A DNA stretch of 10,114 nucleotides from Alphaproteobacteria bacterium (GTDB lineage: Bacteria > Pseudomonadota > Alphaproteobacteria > Rs-D84). Location: NCBI GenBank assembly GCA_016285415.1, contig JAEEQU010000038.1, positions 1 through 10,114 of the forward strand, given 5' to 3'. The notes under the pieces were generated by a model. That model made no database searches. It was not told the DNA's origin and saw nothing but the letters and a program-made list of their open reading frames with translations. Each line of letters begins with the position of its first letter. Position 1 is the first letter of the stretch. Below are positions 4,477 through 10,114 of the stretch, piece by piece. A program made the translations under genes and the position numbers.

Positions 4477-6534
4477 ATGAATCCAGAAGAAATGCAAGAA
4501 ACACCGGCGCAAGCCATTGAAAAATATACGACCGATTTTACCAAATTGGCCGCAGACGGTAAATTAGATCCGGTTATCGGACGCGACGAAGAAATTCGCC
4601 GTACTATTCAGGTTCTGTCGCGCAGAACAAAAAATAATCCTGTTCTGATTGGCAGTCCCGGTGTCGGTAAAACCGCGATTGTTGAAGGTTTGGCGGAACG
4701 TATCATTTCGCGTGATATTCCGGAAAACCTGCAAAACAAAAAATTATTGTCTTTGGATATGGGGGCATTGATGGCGGGTGCGATGTTCCGCGGTCAATTT
4801 GAGGCACGTTTCAAGGCAATTTTAAAGGCCGTCAAAGATTCAAATGGCGAAATTATTTTGTTCATTGATGAATTACACACCCTTGTTGGTGCCGGCAAAG
4901 GCGAAGGCAGTATGGATGCAGGTAACCTGATTAAACCAATGTTGGCGCGTGGGGAATTGCACTGTTTGGGTGCAACGACATTGGATGAATATCGCCAATA
5001 TATTGAAAAAGACCCTGCTCTTGCGCGGCGTTTTCAACCGGTTTATATTGATGAACCAACTGTTGACGACACAATTTCTATTTTGCGTGGGCTAAAAGAA
5101 AAATACGAAGGACACCATGGTGTGCGTATTGCAGATGCCGCATTGGTGGCCGCGGTGCGTTTGTCTAACCGATACATTACCGACAGATTCTTGCCAGATA
5201 AAGCAATTGATTTGATGGACGAAGCCGCCGCACGCGTTCGTATGGAGGTCGCATCAAAACCCGAAGCACTGGACGAAATTGACCGCCATATCATGCAACT
5301 TAAAATAGAACAGCAGGCGTTAAAAAAGGAAAAAGACGAAGAATCTAAAAAGCGCCTTGTAGAATTGGAAAAGGTAATTGCAGATGCGGAAGAAAAATCC
5401 AAGAAAATGACAGCTGATTGGCGCGCCGAACAGGATAAAATGCGCGCGCTGTCCGATGCAATGGCTGCATTGGATGCCGCCAAGGCCGAAGTTGCCACCG
5501 CAATGCGAAATGGCGATTACGAAAAAGCATCGGCTCTGCAATACGGCAAGATTCCAGGGCTGGAAGAAACCATAAAAAAGATGAATTCGGAATCACGCGA
5601 ATACAAAACGGTTTTACCGGAACACATTGCCGCAGTTGTCAGCAAATGGACCGGTGTCCCAGCCGACAGATTAAGTGCCACCGAACAATCAAAACTAATG
5701 AATATAGAAGACGAACTGCGTAAACGTGTGGTTGGACAAGACGAGGCCTTGTCCGTTGTTGCGCGCGCAATTCGTCGTTCACGTGCGGGACTTTCAGATC
5801 CACGCAGACCATCGGGCAGTTTTATGTTCTTGGGGCCAACCGGTGTTGGTAAAACCGAAGTTGCCAAAGCATTGGCAGAATATCTGTTTAACGATGATAC
5901 GGCAATGACGCGTATAGATATGAGTGAATATATGGAACCACATTCGGTTGCACGTCTTATTGGCAGTCCCCCAGGGTATGTCGGTTATGAACAGGGCGGA
6001 ACATTGACCGAAAGCGTGCGTCGCCGTCCATATCAGGTATTATTGTTTGATGAAATTGAAAAGGCACACCCAGATGTGTTCAATGTATTCTTGCAAATAC
6101 TGGACGATGGTCGTTTAACCGATGGCCAAGGACACATTGTGAACTTTACGAACACAATTATCATCATGACCAGCAATTTGCCAAGTATGGATGCGGTAAA
6201 AAAGCATTTCCGTCCGGAATTTATTAACCGTATAGATGAAATCGTATTCTTTAACCAATTGGGCAAAGATGTTATGTCGGGCATTGTGGAAATTCAACTG
6301 CGTGGGGTTCGTAATCGTTTGGCCGCGCGTCGCATTGAATTGGATGTTACAGACAAGGCGATTAAATGGCTGGCCGAAAACGGATATGATCCGGTATTTG
6401 GTGCACGTCCATTGAAACGTCTTATTACATCGGCGGTTGAAGATAAAATTGCAGATTTGATTTTGTCGGATGCCGTAACCGAAGGTTCAACAGTTTATGT
6501 TGATGTCCACGGCAAAGATTTAACTGTAAAATAA
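4477..6534 (+). CDS. clpB: ClpB-type AAA+ disaggregase lacking the N-terminal domain
   Basis: ATP-driven chaperone that pulls proteins out of aggregates together with DnaK. The 685 residues align with ClpB from just before its first ATPase domain; the ~150-residue Clp-N domain is absent. D1: Walker A GSPGVGKT 59-66, Walker B with D131 E132, sensor GATTLDEYR 165-173, arginine fingers R184 R185. The coiled-coil middle domain spans about 271-385 and contains LQYGKIP 354-360, which marks ClpB and not ClpA/ClpC. D2: Walker A GPTGVGKT 453-460, pore loop GYVGYEQGG 500-508, Walker B D525 E526, FRPEFINRIDE 578-588, sensor-2 GARPLKR 642-648. Oddities: the D1 pore-loop Tyr is Phe (F104), and about 19 residues usually found between TSNL and FRPEF in D2 are missing. 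AAAGGAG 7-13 bases before ATG 4477 and a nearby promoter argue that this short form is the genuine product. Confidence 0.95.
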   Translation: MNPEEMQETPAQAIEKYTTDFTKLAADGKLDPVIGRDEEIRRTIQVLSRRTKNNPVLIGSPGVGKTAIVEGLAERIISRDIPENLQNKKLLSLDMGALMAGAMFRGQFEARFKAILKAVKDSNGEIILFIDELHTLVGAGKGEGSMDAGNLIKPMLARGELHCLGATTLDEYRQYIEKDPALARRFQPVYIDEPTVDDTISILRGLKEKYEGHHGVRIADAALVAAVRLSNRYITDRFLPDKAIDLMDEAAARVRMEVASKPEALDEIDRHIMQLKIEQQALKKEKDEESKKRLVELEKVIADAEEKSKKMTADWRAEQDKMRALSDAMAALDAAKAEVATAMRNGDYEKASALQYGKIPGLEETIKKMNSESREYKTVLPEHIAAVVSKWTGVPADRLSATEQSKLMNIEDELRKRVVGQDEALSVVARAIRRSRAGLSDPRRPSGSFMFLGPTGVGKTEVAKALAEYLFNDDTAMTRIDMSEYMEPHSVARLIGSPPGYVGYEQGGTLTESVRRRPYQVLLFDEIEKAHPDVFNVFLQILDDGRLTDGQGHIVNFTNTIIIMTSNLPSMDAVKKHFRPEFINRIDEIVFFNQLGKDVMSGIVEIQLRGVRNRLAARRIELDVTDKAIKWLAENGYDPVFGARPLKRLITSAVEDKIADLILSDAVTEGSTVYVDVHGKDLTVK

Positions 6535-6552
6535 CGGTTAAAATATGCAAAT

Positions 6553-6580
6553 AAAAATCCGCCAAACCGGCGGATTTTTA
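6553..6580. terminator. Bidirectional terminator after clpB
   Basis: Stem TCCGCC (6558-6563) with GGCGGA (6569-6574), loop AAACC, flanked by A5 and T5 that extend it to 11 pairs. Serves clpB on the plus strand and the 68-aa gene, whose stop begins at 6581, on the minus strand. Confidence 0.9.
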
Positions 6581-6787
6581 TTATTTCTTTTTCTTGGCAG
6601 GTGTTTTCTTGAATTCGCGATACAATGCAACGATGCACGCATATCCAATCAATGCAGAAAATGCCGCTATCAGCCCATTGATAAGGCCATCAGAAAACAT
6701 TGCGAACAATATGATAGCCAAAACCAATACAATCGTATAGCCCAAATTTCTTACCAATACTGACAAGATTCTTTCAAGTGTGTTCAT
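6581..6787 (-). CDS. Small membrane protein, two helices (68 aa)
   Basis: A 68-residue protein with two hydrophobic stretches, about residues 16-33 and 35-55, separated by DGLING, and a strongly basic end (KKTPAKKKK). This predicts a hairpin in the inner membrane with both ends, including the basic tail, in the cytoplasm. The ATG complement at 6785-6787 has AAAGGAA upstream and an extended -10 promoter lies 27 bases further, so it is a real gene despite its size. I do not recognise the family. It converges on clpB and shares its terminator. Confidence 0.8.
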   Translation of the reverse strand: MNTLERILSVLVRNLGYTIVLVLAIILFAMFSDGLINGLIAAFSALIGYACIVALYREFKKTPAKKKK

Positions 6788-6813
6788 TGTTTTTCCTTTC
6801 TGTTGTATGCCCT

Positions 6814-6822
6814 ATTATACCA
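6814..6822 (-). promoter_or_regulatory. Extended -10 promoter of the 68-aa gene
   Basis: TGGTATAAT on the minus strand (complement of 6814-6822). A weak TTCAAA lies at 17 bases upstream. Confidence 0.6.
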
Positions 6823-6845
6823 TATTCATAAAGTTTTTTGAACAA

Positions 6846-6874
6846 GAAAAAATAGCCGCGAATTTTGCGGCCAT
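6846..6874 (-). terminator. Terminator of the 252-aa gene
   Basis: On the minus strand ATGGCCGC (complement of 6867-6874) pairs with GCGGCTAT (complement of 6852-6859), with one G-U pair, followed by TTTTTTCTTG. Confidence 0.75.
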
Positions 6875-6900
6875 TTTCGGTTTATTTAAACCATACACCT

Positions 6901-7659
6901 TTATAAAATAATCTGACCACCAACGCGTGCCTTGTATGGAATTGGTCCAAATGACGAAGATGGGCTAACATAAATATTACCACGAACCGTGAATTCGCCA
7001 CAGAACTGCAACAAATTCAAATCGCGCAAGAACAAATTGCCATCAATCACAACATTGCATGGCAAAACATATTTACGCATACGTTGCAAATATAAACTGC
7101 CATGAATATGTGTGCCATTTTGAATTGCGATTGCTTCGCCGCGTGATTCAATAATAACATCACCATACAGATTATTATCTTGCGGACGCAATGCCACATC
7201 ATCAGACGCAGTTGCCGCGACAGTATTTACTGTTGCTGGCATGTTACCTGTTTTGGCATCACGACGCATAGGTAATGGAACATCTTTTGCTGATTTAGAA
7301 CTGGTTTTTGTAAATTCAATTGGAACTTCTTTTGCAGGACCCGATTTATTAACCGATTTGCTGCGACAATTTAAAATATCAAGAATTAACATAGAACAAA
7401 GGACAATTATTGCAATAAGTAATGCTAAATTTATCAATCCGACAAGGTTAATTTCACACAATACTGACCAAATCCAAGAACAAAACGCGCAGATTGTGTC
7501 CCATGTCCAACGAATCGCGCGCGCAATCATACGCAACGGCCACAATATAATACGGCCTAATCTTGTGGCATTTGTTTCAATATACTTCTTTTCTGCCGCA
7601 AAATCGCGTTTCTGTTGAAGGCGTTTCGCCGCATATTTCATTTTTAATTTGTCAAACAT
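6901..7659 (-). CDS. Membrane-anchored protein with beta-repeat C-terminus (252 aa)
   Basis: No family assigned. Three parts are visible. Residues 1-50 form a highly basic amphipathic N-terminus (MFDKLKMKYAAKRLQQKRD). A Trp-rich, hydrophobic segment runs from about 50 to 96 and contains one clear transmembrane helix (NLVGLINLALLIAIIVLCSM, 71-90) with a possible preceding re-entrant stretch. A Ser/Lys/Pro-rich linker (98-160) leads to a domain of short repeating strands, about 165-252, of the type GDVIIES, HGSLYL, DGNLFL, RGNIYV, GGQIIL. This G-x-hydrophobic pattern suggests a small beta-helix, resembling bactofilins or polymer-forming cell-envelope scaffolds, but that is inference. Start ATG complement at 7657-7659 with AAAGGAG upstream; good promoter at 7688-7715 and own terminator. 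Orientation is probably N-terminus in the cytoplasm. Confidence 0.82.
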   Translation of the reverse strand: MFDKLKMKYAAKRLQQKRDFAAEKKYIETNATRLGRIILWPLRMIARAIRWTWDTICAFCSWIWSVLCEINLVGLINLALLIAIIVLCSMLILDILNCRSKSVNKSGPAKEVPIEFTKTSSKSAKDVPLPMRRDAKTGNMPATVNTVAATASDDVALRPQDNNLYGDVIIESRGEAIAIQNGTHIHGSLYLQRMRKYVLPCNVVIDGNLFLRDLNLLQFCGEFTVRGNIYVSPSSSFGPIPYKARVGGQIIL

Positions 7660-7687
7660 ACATGACTCCTTTTACTATTTGCTACAA

Positions 7688-7715
7688 ATATTACCCTAAA
7701 AAAATCTTTTGTCAA
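7688..7715 (-). promoter_or_regulatory. Promoter of the 252-aa gene
   Basis: TTGACA on the minus strand (complement of 7710-7715), 16-base spacer, TAATAT (complement of 7688-7693). Confidence 0.68.
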
Positions 7716-7750
7716 CTGTTTTTATTAAAAATAAAATTGCCCTTATTGGC

Positions 7751-7786
7751 AAAAAATAACACGGCGCAAAACAATACGCCGTGTTA
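7751..7786 (-). terminator. Terminator of the 113-aa gene
   Basis: Ten-base perfect stem 7757-7766 with 7777-7786, ten-base loop, followed on the minus strand by TTTTTT (complement of 7751-7756). Confidence 0.85.
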
Positions 7787-7805
7787 TAAAACATCTATAT
7801 ATACC

Positions 7806-8147
7806 CTAGCCCGCATATACACCTATGACGACGGCGGCAATAAACAATATCCAAACCAATGTCATTGTTCCCATTGCGAACCCGCAATGCAGGTAAAATT
7901 TATATAAATTTTCCACCGATGGCGGATTTTTATAGTTTTTCAAATTTTTCTTTTCTGTTTGGTACACAACAACTGGCACAATCACAGACAATAACAAGAT
8001 ATCTGCAGGAACACGTATAAGAATAATTATCAACAATGCCACAACCCATGCAATTATCCCCGTAATCCAGCCATTTTTAACCGGATCAGACATCAATTTA
8101 TGTGAAAAATCTGGGTATTTTTTTAATGCTTTCTTTTTTTCAGGCAT
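7806..8147 (-). CDS. Small membrane protein, three helices (113 aa)
   Basis: A 113-residue protein with a basic cytoplasmic-looking N-terminus (MPEKKKALKKYPDF) and three hydrophobic segments at about 28-45, 48-62 and 89-111. A basic loop (TEKKNLKNYKN, 64-74) between helices 2 and 3 suggests it is cytoplasmic. The ATG complement at 8145-8147 has AAAAGGAT upstream; a strong promoter at 8186-8214 and terminator at 7751-7786 make it a single-gene unit. It ends with TAG. No family recognised and no catalytic motif visible. Confidence 0.82.
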   Translation of the reverse strand: MPEKKKALKKYPDFSHKLMSDPVKNGWITGIIAWVVALLIIILIRVPADILLLSVIVPVVVYQTEKKNLKNYKNPPSVENLYKFYLHCGFAMGTMTLVWILFIAAVVIGVYAG

Positions 8148-8185
8148 CTTTTATCCTTTTTTGTTATGGTTTCAACTGTGCGTGA

Positions 8186-8214
8186 ATTATATCATATTAT
8201 GCCCAAAAAATCAA
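8186..8214 (-). promoter_or_regulatory. Promoter of the 113-aa gene
   Basis: TTGATT (complement of 8209-8214), 17-base spacer, TATAAT (complement of 8186-8191) with TGA directly before it, giving an extended -10. Confidence 0.7.
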
Positions 8215-8227
8215 TCAAATCCCAAAT

Positions 8228-8362
8228 TTAGAAAATTATGGAAATAAGCGGTCCCATAAACTTTATTGCCCACACCACGAAGATTAATGCCAATACTAAA
8301 CCCGCCACCCGCACAAGATAGGTGGATATTTTATATGCATCAGGAAACTTTTGTATTCGCAT
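8228..8362 (-). CDS. Very small membrane protein, one helix (44 aa)
   Basis: Reading the minus strand from the ATG at 8360-8362 gives 44 codons and TAA: MRIQKFPDAYKISTYLVRVA, then a hydrophobic run to the C-terminus ending GPLISIIF. One transmembrane helix is likely at about 19-36, or two short ones with the end. GGAAAG lies 5-10 bases before the ATG and a TATAAT (complement of 8392-8397) lies about 30 bases before it, so expression is plausible. It sits upstream of, and in the same direction as, the 113-aa membrane protein gene. No family recognised. The small size makes chance a real possibility. Confidence 0.55.
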   Translation of the reverse strand: MRIQKFPDAYKISTYLVRVAGLVLALIFVVWAIKFMGPLISIIF

Positions 8363-8391
8363 TTTCTTTCCGTTTTTATGCATTTTACCGT

Positions 8392-8397
8392 ATTATA
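8392..8397 (-). promoter_or_regulatory. Possible -10 element for the 44-aa gene
   Basis: Consensus TATAAT on the minus strand, without a recognisable -35 at 16-18 bases. Weak evidence by itself. Confidence 0.35.
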
Positions 8398-8411
8398 TGC
8401 ACGTTTTTAAT

Positions 8412-8440
8412 TTGATTTTCTTCTTAAGTTAATGTAGAAT
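8412..8440 (+). promoter_or_regulatory. Promoter of the CorA-type transporter gene
   Basis: TTGATT at 8412-8417, 17-base spacer, TAGAAT at 8435-8440, 27 bases before the start codon. Confidence 0.62.
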
Positions 8441-8467
8441 ATCACGACAAAACCAAAGGGGGTGCCC

Positions 8468-9352
8468 ATGTTTGATACCGAAAAATTAAAAACTTTTTCA
8501 TGGGTAAATGTCGGGAACCCTGATCATGATGACTTTGAAAAACTGCAAGATGAATATAAAATAGATGAAGATACTATTTCGGACATTTTGGACCCTGATG
8601 AACAGCCCCGCATTGAAATAGAAGACGATTATAAGGTTATTATCGTACGATTCCCAATTGTGAACCGCGAAACCGATACCCAATGGCATACAGAACCATT
8701 GTCCATTATTTATTCAACAAACCGCGTTATTACGGTTTGCCGTAAACGCTGTGATTTGTTGGACAAGATTAAAAAGGATGAAAAGACATCCCGCGAAGAA
8801 TTCATATTAAACATAATATATTATATCGCGGAATCATACTTGCGTTGCTTAAAAGAATTGAACAAGCGCGTTGTGGAATCCAAGAAAAACCTGCAACAAC
8901 AGATTAGAAAACGCGAATTGTTGTCATTGTTGGATGTTGAAAACAGTTATACGTTGTATATGACGGGGTTAAAGGGCAATTTATCGGTGTTAGATAAACT
9001 GGAAAAGGTTCGTGGTTTTGCGAAAACCGATGAATGCGTTGAACTGGTTGAAGATTCGCGCATTGAACTGTCCCAGGGGATAGAGGTTGTAACCAGTTAT
9101 ACCAAGATGTTAAAATCTATTAAGGAAACATTTGAAAGTGTCATTAACATAGATTCCAACACATACATTAACCGTTTGACCATGTGGAATATTATTCTGA
9201 TGTTGCCAACATTGGTTGTGGGGTATTACGGGATGAATGTCGCCCTGCCCTTTGCAGACCATGTTGACACCGGTATTGTAATATTTGCGCTGATTATGGC
9301 GTTATTGGTTGGGTATGCGATATTCGTTGCGGTGCGTCGCCGTATTATTTAG
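8468..9352 (+). CDS. corA: CorA-family divalent metal ion transporter
   Basis: Inner-membrane channel of the CorA family, which as a homopentamer lets Mg2+ (in some members Co2+, Ni2+ or Zn2+) into the cell. 294 residues: an acidic cytoplasmic alpha/beta domain (1-~100, with DEDTISDILDPDEQPRIE at 33-50), a long helical stalk (~108-235), then TM1 (~238-258) ending in the family signature YGMN (254-257) and TM2 (~268-288) with a basic tail RRRII. The loop after GMN lacks the MPEL of classical CorA and reads VALPFADH, as in the shorter CorA-like branch, so ion preference is uncertain. I chose ATG 8468: AAAGGGGG at 8455-8462 is then five bases away, whereas an in-frame GTG at 8462 overlaps that site. 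Its stop overlaps the end of the adenylate kinase gene by four bases. Confidence 0.92.
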   Translation: MFDTEKLKTFSWVNVGNPDHDDFEKLQDEYKIDEDTISDILDPDEQPRIEIEDDYKVIIVRFPIVNRETDTQWHTEPLSIIYSTNRVITVCRKRCDLLDKIKKDEKTSREEFILNIIYYIAESYLRCLKELNKRVVESKKNLQQQIRKRELLSLLDVENSYTLYMTGLKGNLSVLDKLEKVRGFAKTDECVELVEDSRIELSQGIEVVTSYTKMLKSIKETFESVINIDSNTYINRLTMWNIILMLPTLVVGYYGMNVALPFADHVDTGIVIFALIMALLVGYAIFVAVRRRII

Positions 9353-9906
9353 GCAATCGCATTTGATACGCGCATAAAGTTTACATTAAAATCTTCGTCA
9401 CAAACATCAACATCTGAAAAACGAACGCCATCGGCGGTGCGCAACCATTCTATTGCCGGCATGGTCGTTTTAAAGAAATTATCCAAACGGCGACGAACAA
9501 TGGCATCATCGGCATCATCGGCACGGCCACCGCCTTCGCGAATACGTTTCTGTATGCGCGCCAACATAATATCTTGGGGCACATTTAGGTATATTACACG
9601 AATATCAAATTTATCGGCGTAATTTTTGACAATCCATTGCGCTTGCCCAATGGTGCGCGGAAAGCCGTCTACAATAATATCGCCCGATGTTTTAGAAATT
9701 GCATCGGCAATTACATCAAACAAATCGGCATCTGGGACCAATTCGCCACGTGCGATAATTTTTGCCAATTTTGATTCTGCCGGCAACGCACGCAATATAG
9801 CACCCGTTTCAATATAACCGTACCCATCGCGTTCAACAAGGGCGCGTGCGTGTGTTCCCTTGCCTACGCCTTGACCACCCATTAAAAGAATCATTTTTTG
9901 TTTCAT
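9349..9906 (-). CDS. adk: Adenylate kinase-like nucleoside monophosphate kinase, short form
   Basis: Transfers phosphate between ATP and AMP (ATP + AMP = 2 ADP) in the cytoplasm. 185 residues, the short type without a zinc or long LID domain. Visible: P-loop GGQGVGKGTH at 10-19, AMP-site TGAILR at 34-39, DGFPRT at 80-85 with Q88, LID-region GRADD (127-131) and arginines R138-R140. The P-loop carries Gln where Pro is usual (GxPGxGKGT) and His where Gln is usual, so it is somewhat diverged and could be a second NMP kinase; the main adk normally sits in the ribosomal protein operon, not next to rpsA. Start ATG complement at 9904-9906 with AAGGGA upstream; an in-frame ATG four codons later has no such site. 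Tail-to-tail four-base overlap with corA. Confidence 0.88.
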   Translation of the reverse strand: MKQKMILLMGGQGVGKGTHARALVERDGYGYIETGAILRALPAESKLAKIIARGELVPDADLFDVIADAISKTSGDIIVDGFPRTIGQAQWIVKNYADKFDIRVIYLNVPQDIMLARIQKRIREGGGRADDADDAIVRRRLDNFFKTTMPAIEWLRTADGVRFSDVDVCDEDFNVNFMRVSNAIA

Positions 9907-9925
9907 TTTTGTCCCTTTTTGCGAA

Positions 9926-9934
9926 ATTATAACA
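9926..9934 (-). promoter_or_regulatory. Extended -10 promoter of the adenylate kinase gene
   Basis: TGTTATAAT on the minus strand (complement of 9926-9934). The place for a -35 falls inside the rpsA terminator hairpin and shows no consensus. Confidence 0.55.
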
Positions 9935-9935
9935 T

Positions 9936-9966
9936 AAAAAAATCCCCATGGCTATGGGGATTTTTA
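9936..9966. terminator. Terminator of rpsA, active-looking in both directions
   Basis: AATCCCCAT (9941-9949) pairs with ATGGGGATT (9954-9962), four-base loop, flanked by A and T runs that lengthen it to 12 pairs. On the minus strand it is followed by a T run and ends rpsA; on the plus strand it is followed by TATTTTTATT and could catch corA transcripts that have run through adk. Confidence 0.88.
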
Positions 9967-9985
9967 TTTTTATTGAAACACACAA

Positions 9986-10114
9986 TTATTTCTTGCTGTT
10001 TTCAATGGCGGCGCCAAGGATATCGCCCAACACAGAACCAGAATCTGCTTCGTTAGCATATTCTTTAACCGCTTGTTTTTCCAATGTAACCTGAAGTGCA
10101 CGGATAGACAATTT
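9986..10114 (-). CDS. rpsA: Ribosomal protein S1, C-terminal 42 residues (5' end outside the window)
   Basis: The minus strand from the right edge reads in frame as KLSIRALQVTLEKQAVKEYA, then NEADSG, then SVLGDILGAAIENSKK and TAA. The LGDILGAA ending with preceding KLSIRAL is typical of the tail of alphaproteobacterial bS1, the 30S protein that helps mRNA binding; KLSIRAL is the end of the last S1 RNA-binding domain. The rest lies beyond the window. It is followed by the terminator at 9936-9966 and then the adenylate kinase gene. Confidence 0.85.
   Translation of the reverse strand, partial: KLSIRALQVTLEKQAVKEYANEADSGSVLGDILGAAIENSKK

Noticed and set aside
5043..5867. Long minus-strand open frames within clpB
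   Set aside because: Antisense shadows of a well-conserved gene, Ser/Ala-rich products with no supporting signals.
7241..7907. Plus-strand open frames of 125 and 114 codons
   Set aside because: They lie antisense to two membrane-protein genes and cross a terminator; no ribosome binding site.
8462..8467. GTG start for the CorA-type protein
   Set aside because: The GTG is part of the Shine-Dalgarno string; ATG 8468 has proper spacing.

Overview
The window looks like a chromosome segment of a fairly AT-rich, probably host-associated alphaproteobacterium. The pointers are the bL28 and S1 sequences, the ankyrin-repeat genes, the Shine-Dalgarno sites of the AAGGA/AAAGGGG type and simple TATAAT promoters. 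The assignment is tentative because no 16S rRNA or other decisive marker is present. Of 14 stop codons that can be read, 12 are TAA, 2 are TAG and none is TGA.

Layout. (1) 1-3777 is an accessory island: a small unknown gene (52 aa; cut by the window edge in its first copy) on the minus strand stands back to back with ankyrin-repeat genes on the plus strand, and this arrangement occurs twice (1-1834 and 2710-3777). Between the two copies lies a minus-strand gene of the purine nucleoside/uridine phosphorylase superfamily (1845-2615). The ankyrin proteins are a 68-aa mini-protein, a 456-aa protein with 13 repeat motifs, and a 258-aa protein with 7. Their repeat period is mostly 30 residues, not 33. 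(2) 3801-4356 holds rpmB (bL28) followed 12 bases later by a tRNA-Leu(CAA) gene, both on the minus strand, with one promoter and one terminator. (3) 4412-6580 holds a ClpB-type disaggregase without the N-terminal domain, with its own promoter and terminator. (4) 6581-8362 is a run of minus-strand genes for small or unknown membrane proteins (68, 252, 113 and 44 aa), most with an individual promoter and terminator. (5) 8412-9906 is a CorA-type divalent metal transporter converging with, and overlapping by 4 bases, an adenylate kinase-like gene. (6) 9938-10114 holds a terminator and the 3' end of rpsA (ribosomal protein S1).

How the parts relate. Regions 2 and 6 are housekeeping translation genes and region 3 is protein quality control. 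The ankyrin/phosphorylase island is the most unusual part: its modular duplication, the nearly identical small genes and the expanding or collapsing repeat genes suggest an actively diversifying, possibly interaction-related locus. No known defence system or mobile-element machinery is recognisable, and any function for the island is inference. Most genes appear to be single transcription units; where genes converge (1834/1845 and 9352/9349) no terminator lies between them, so antisense overlap of transcripts is likely.
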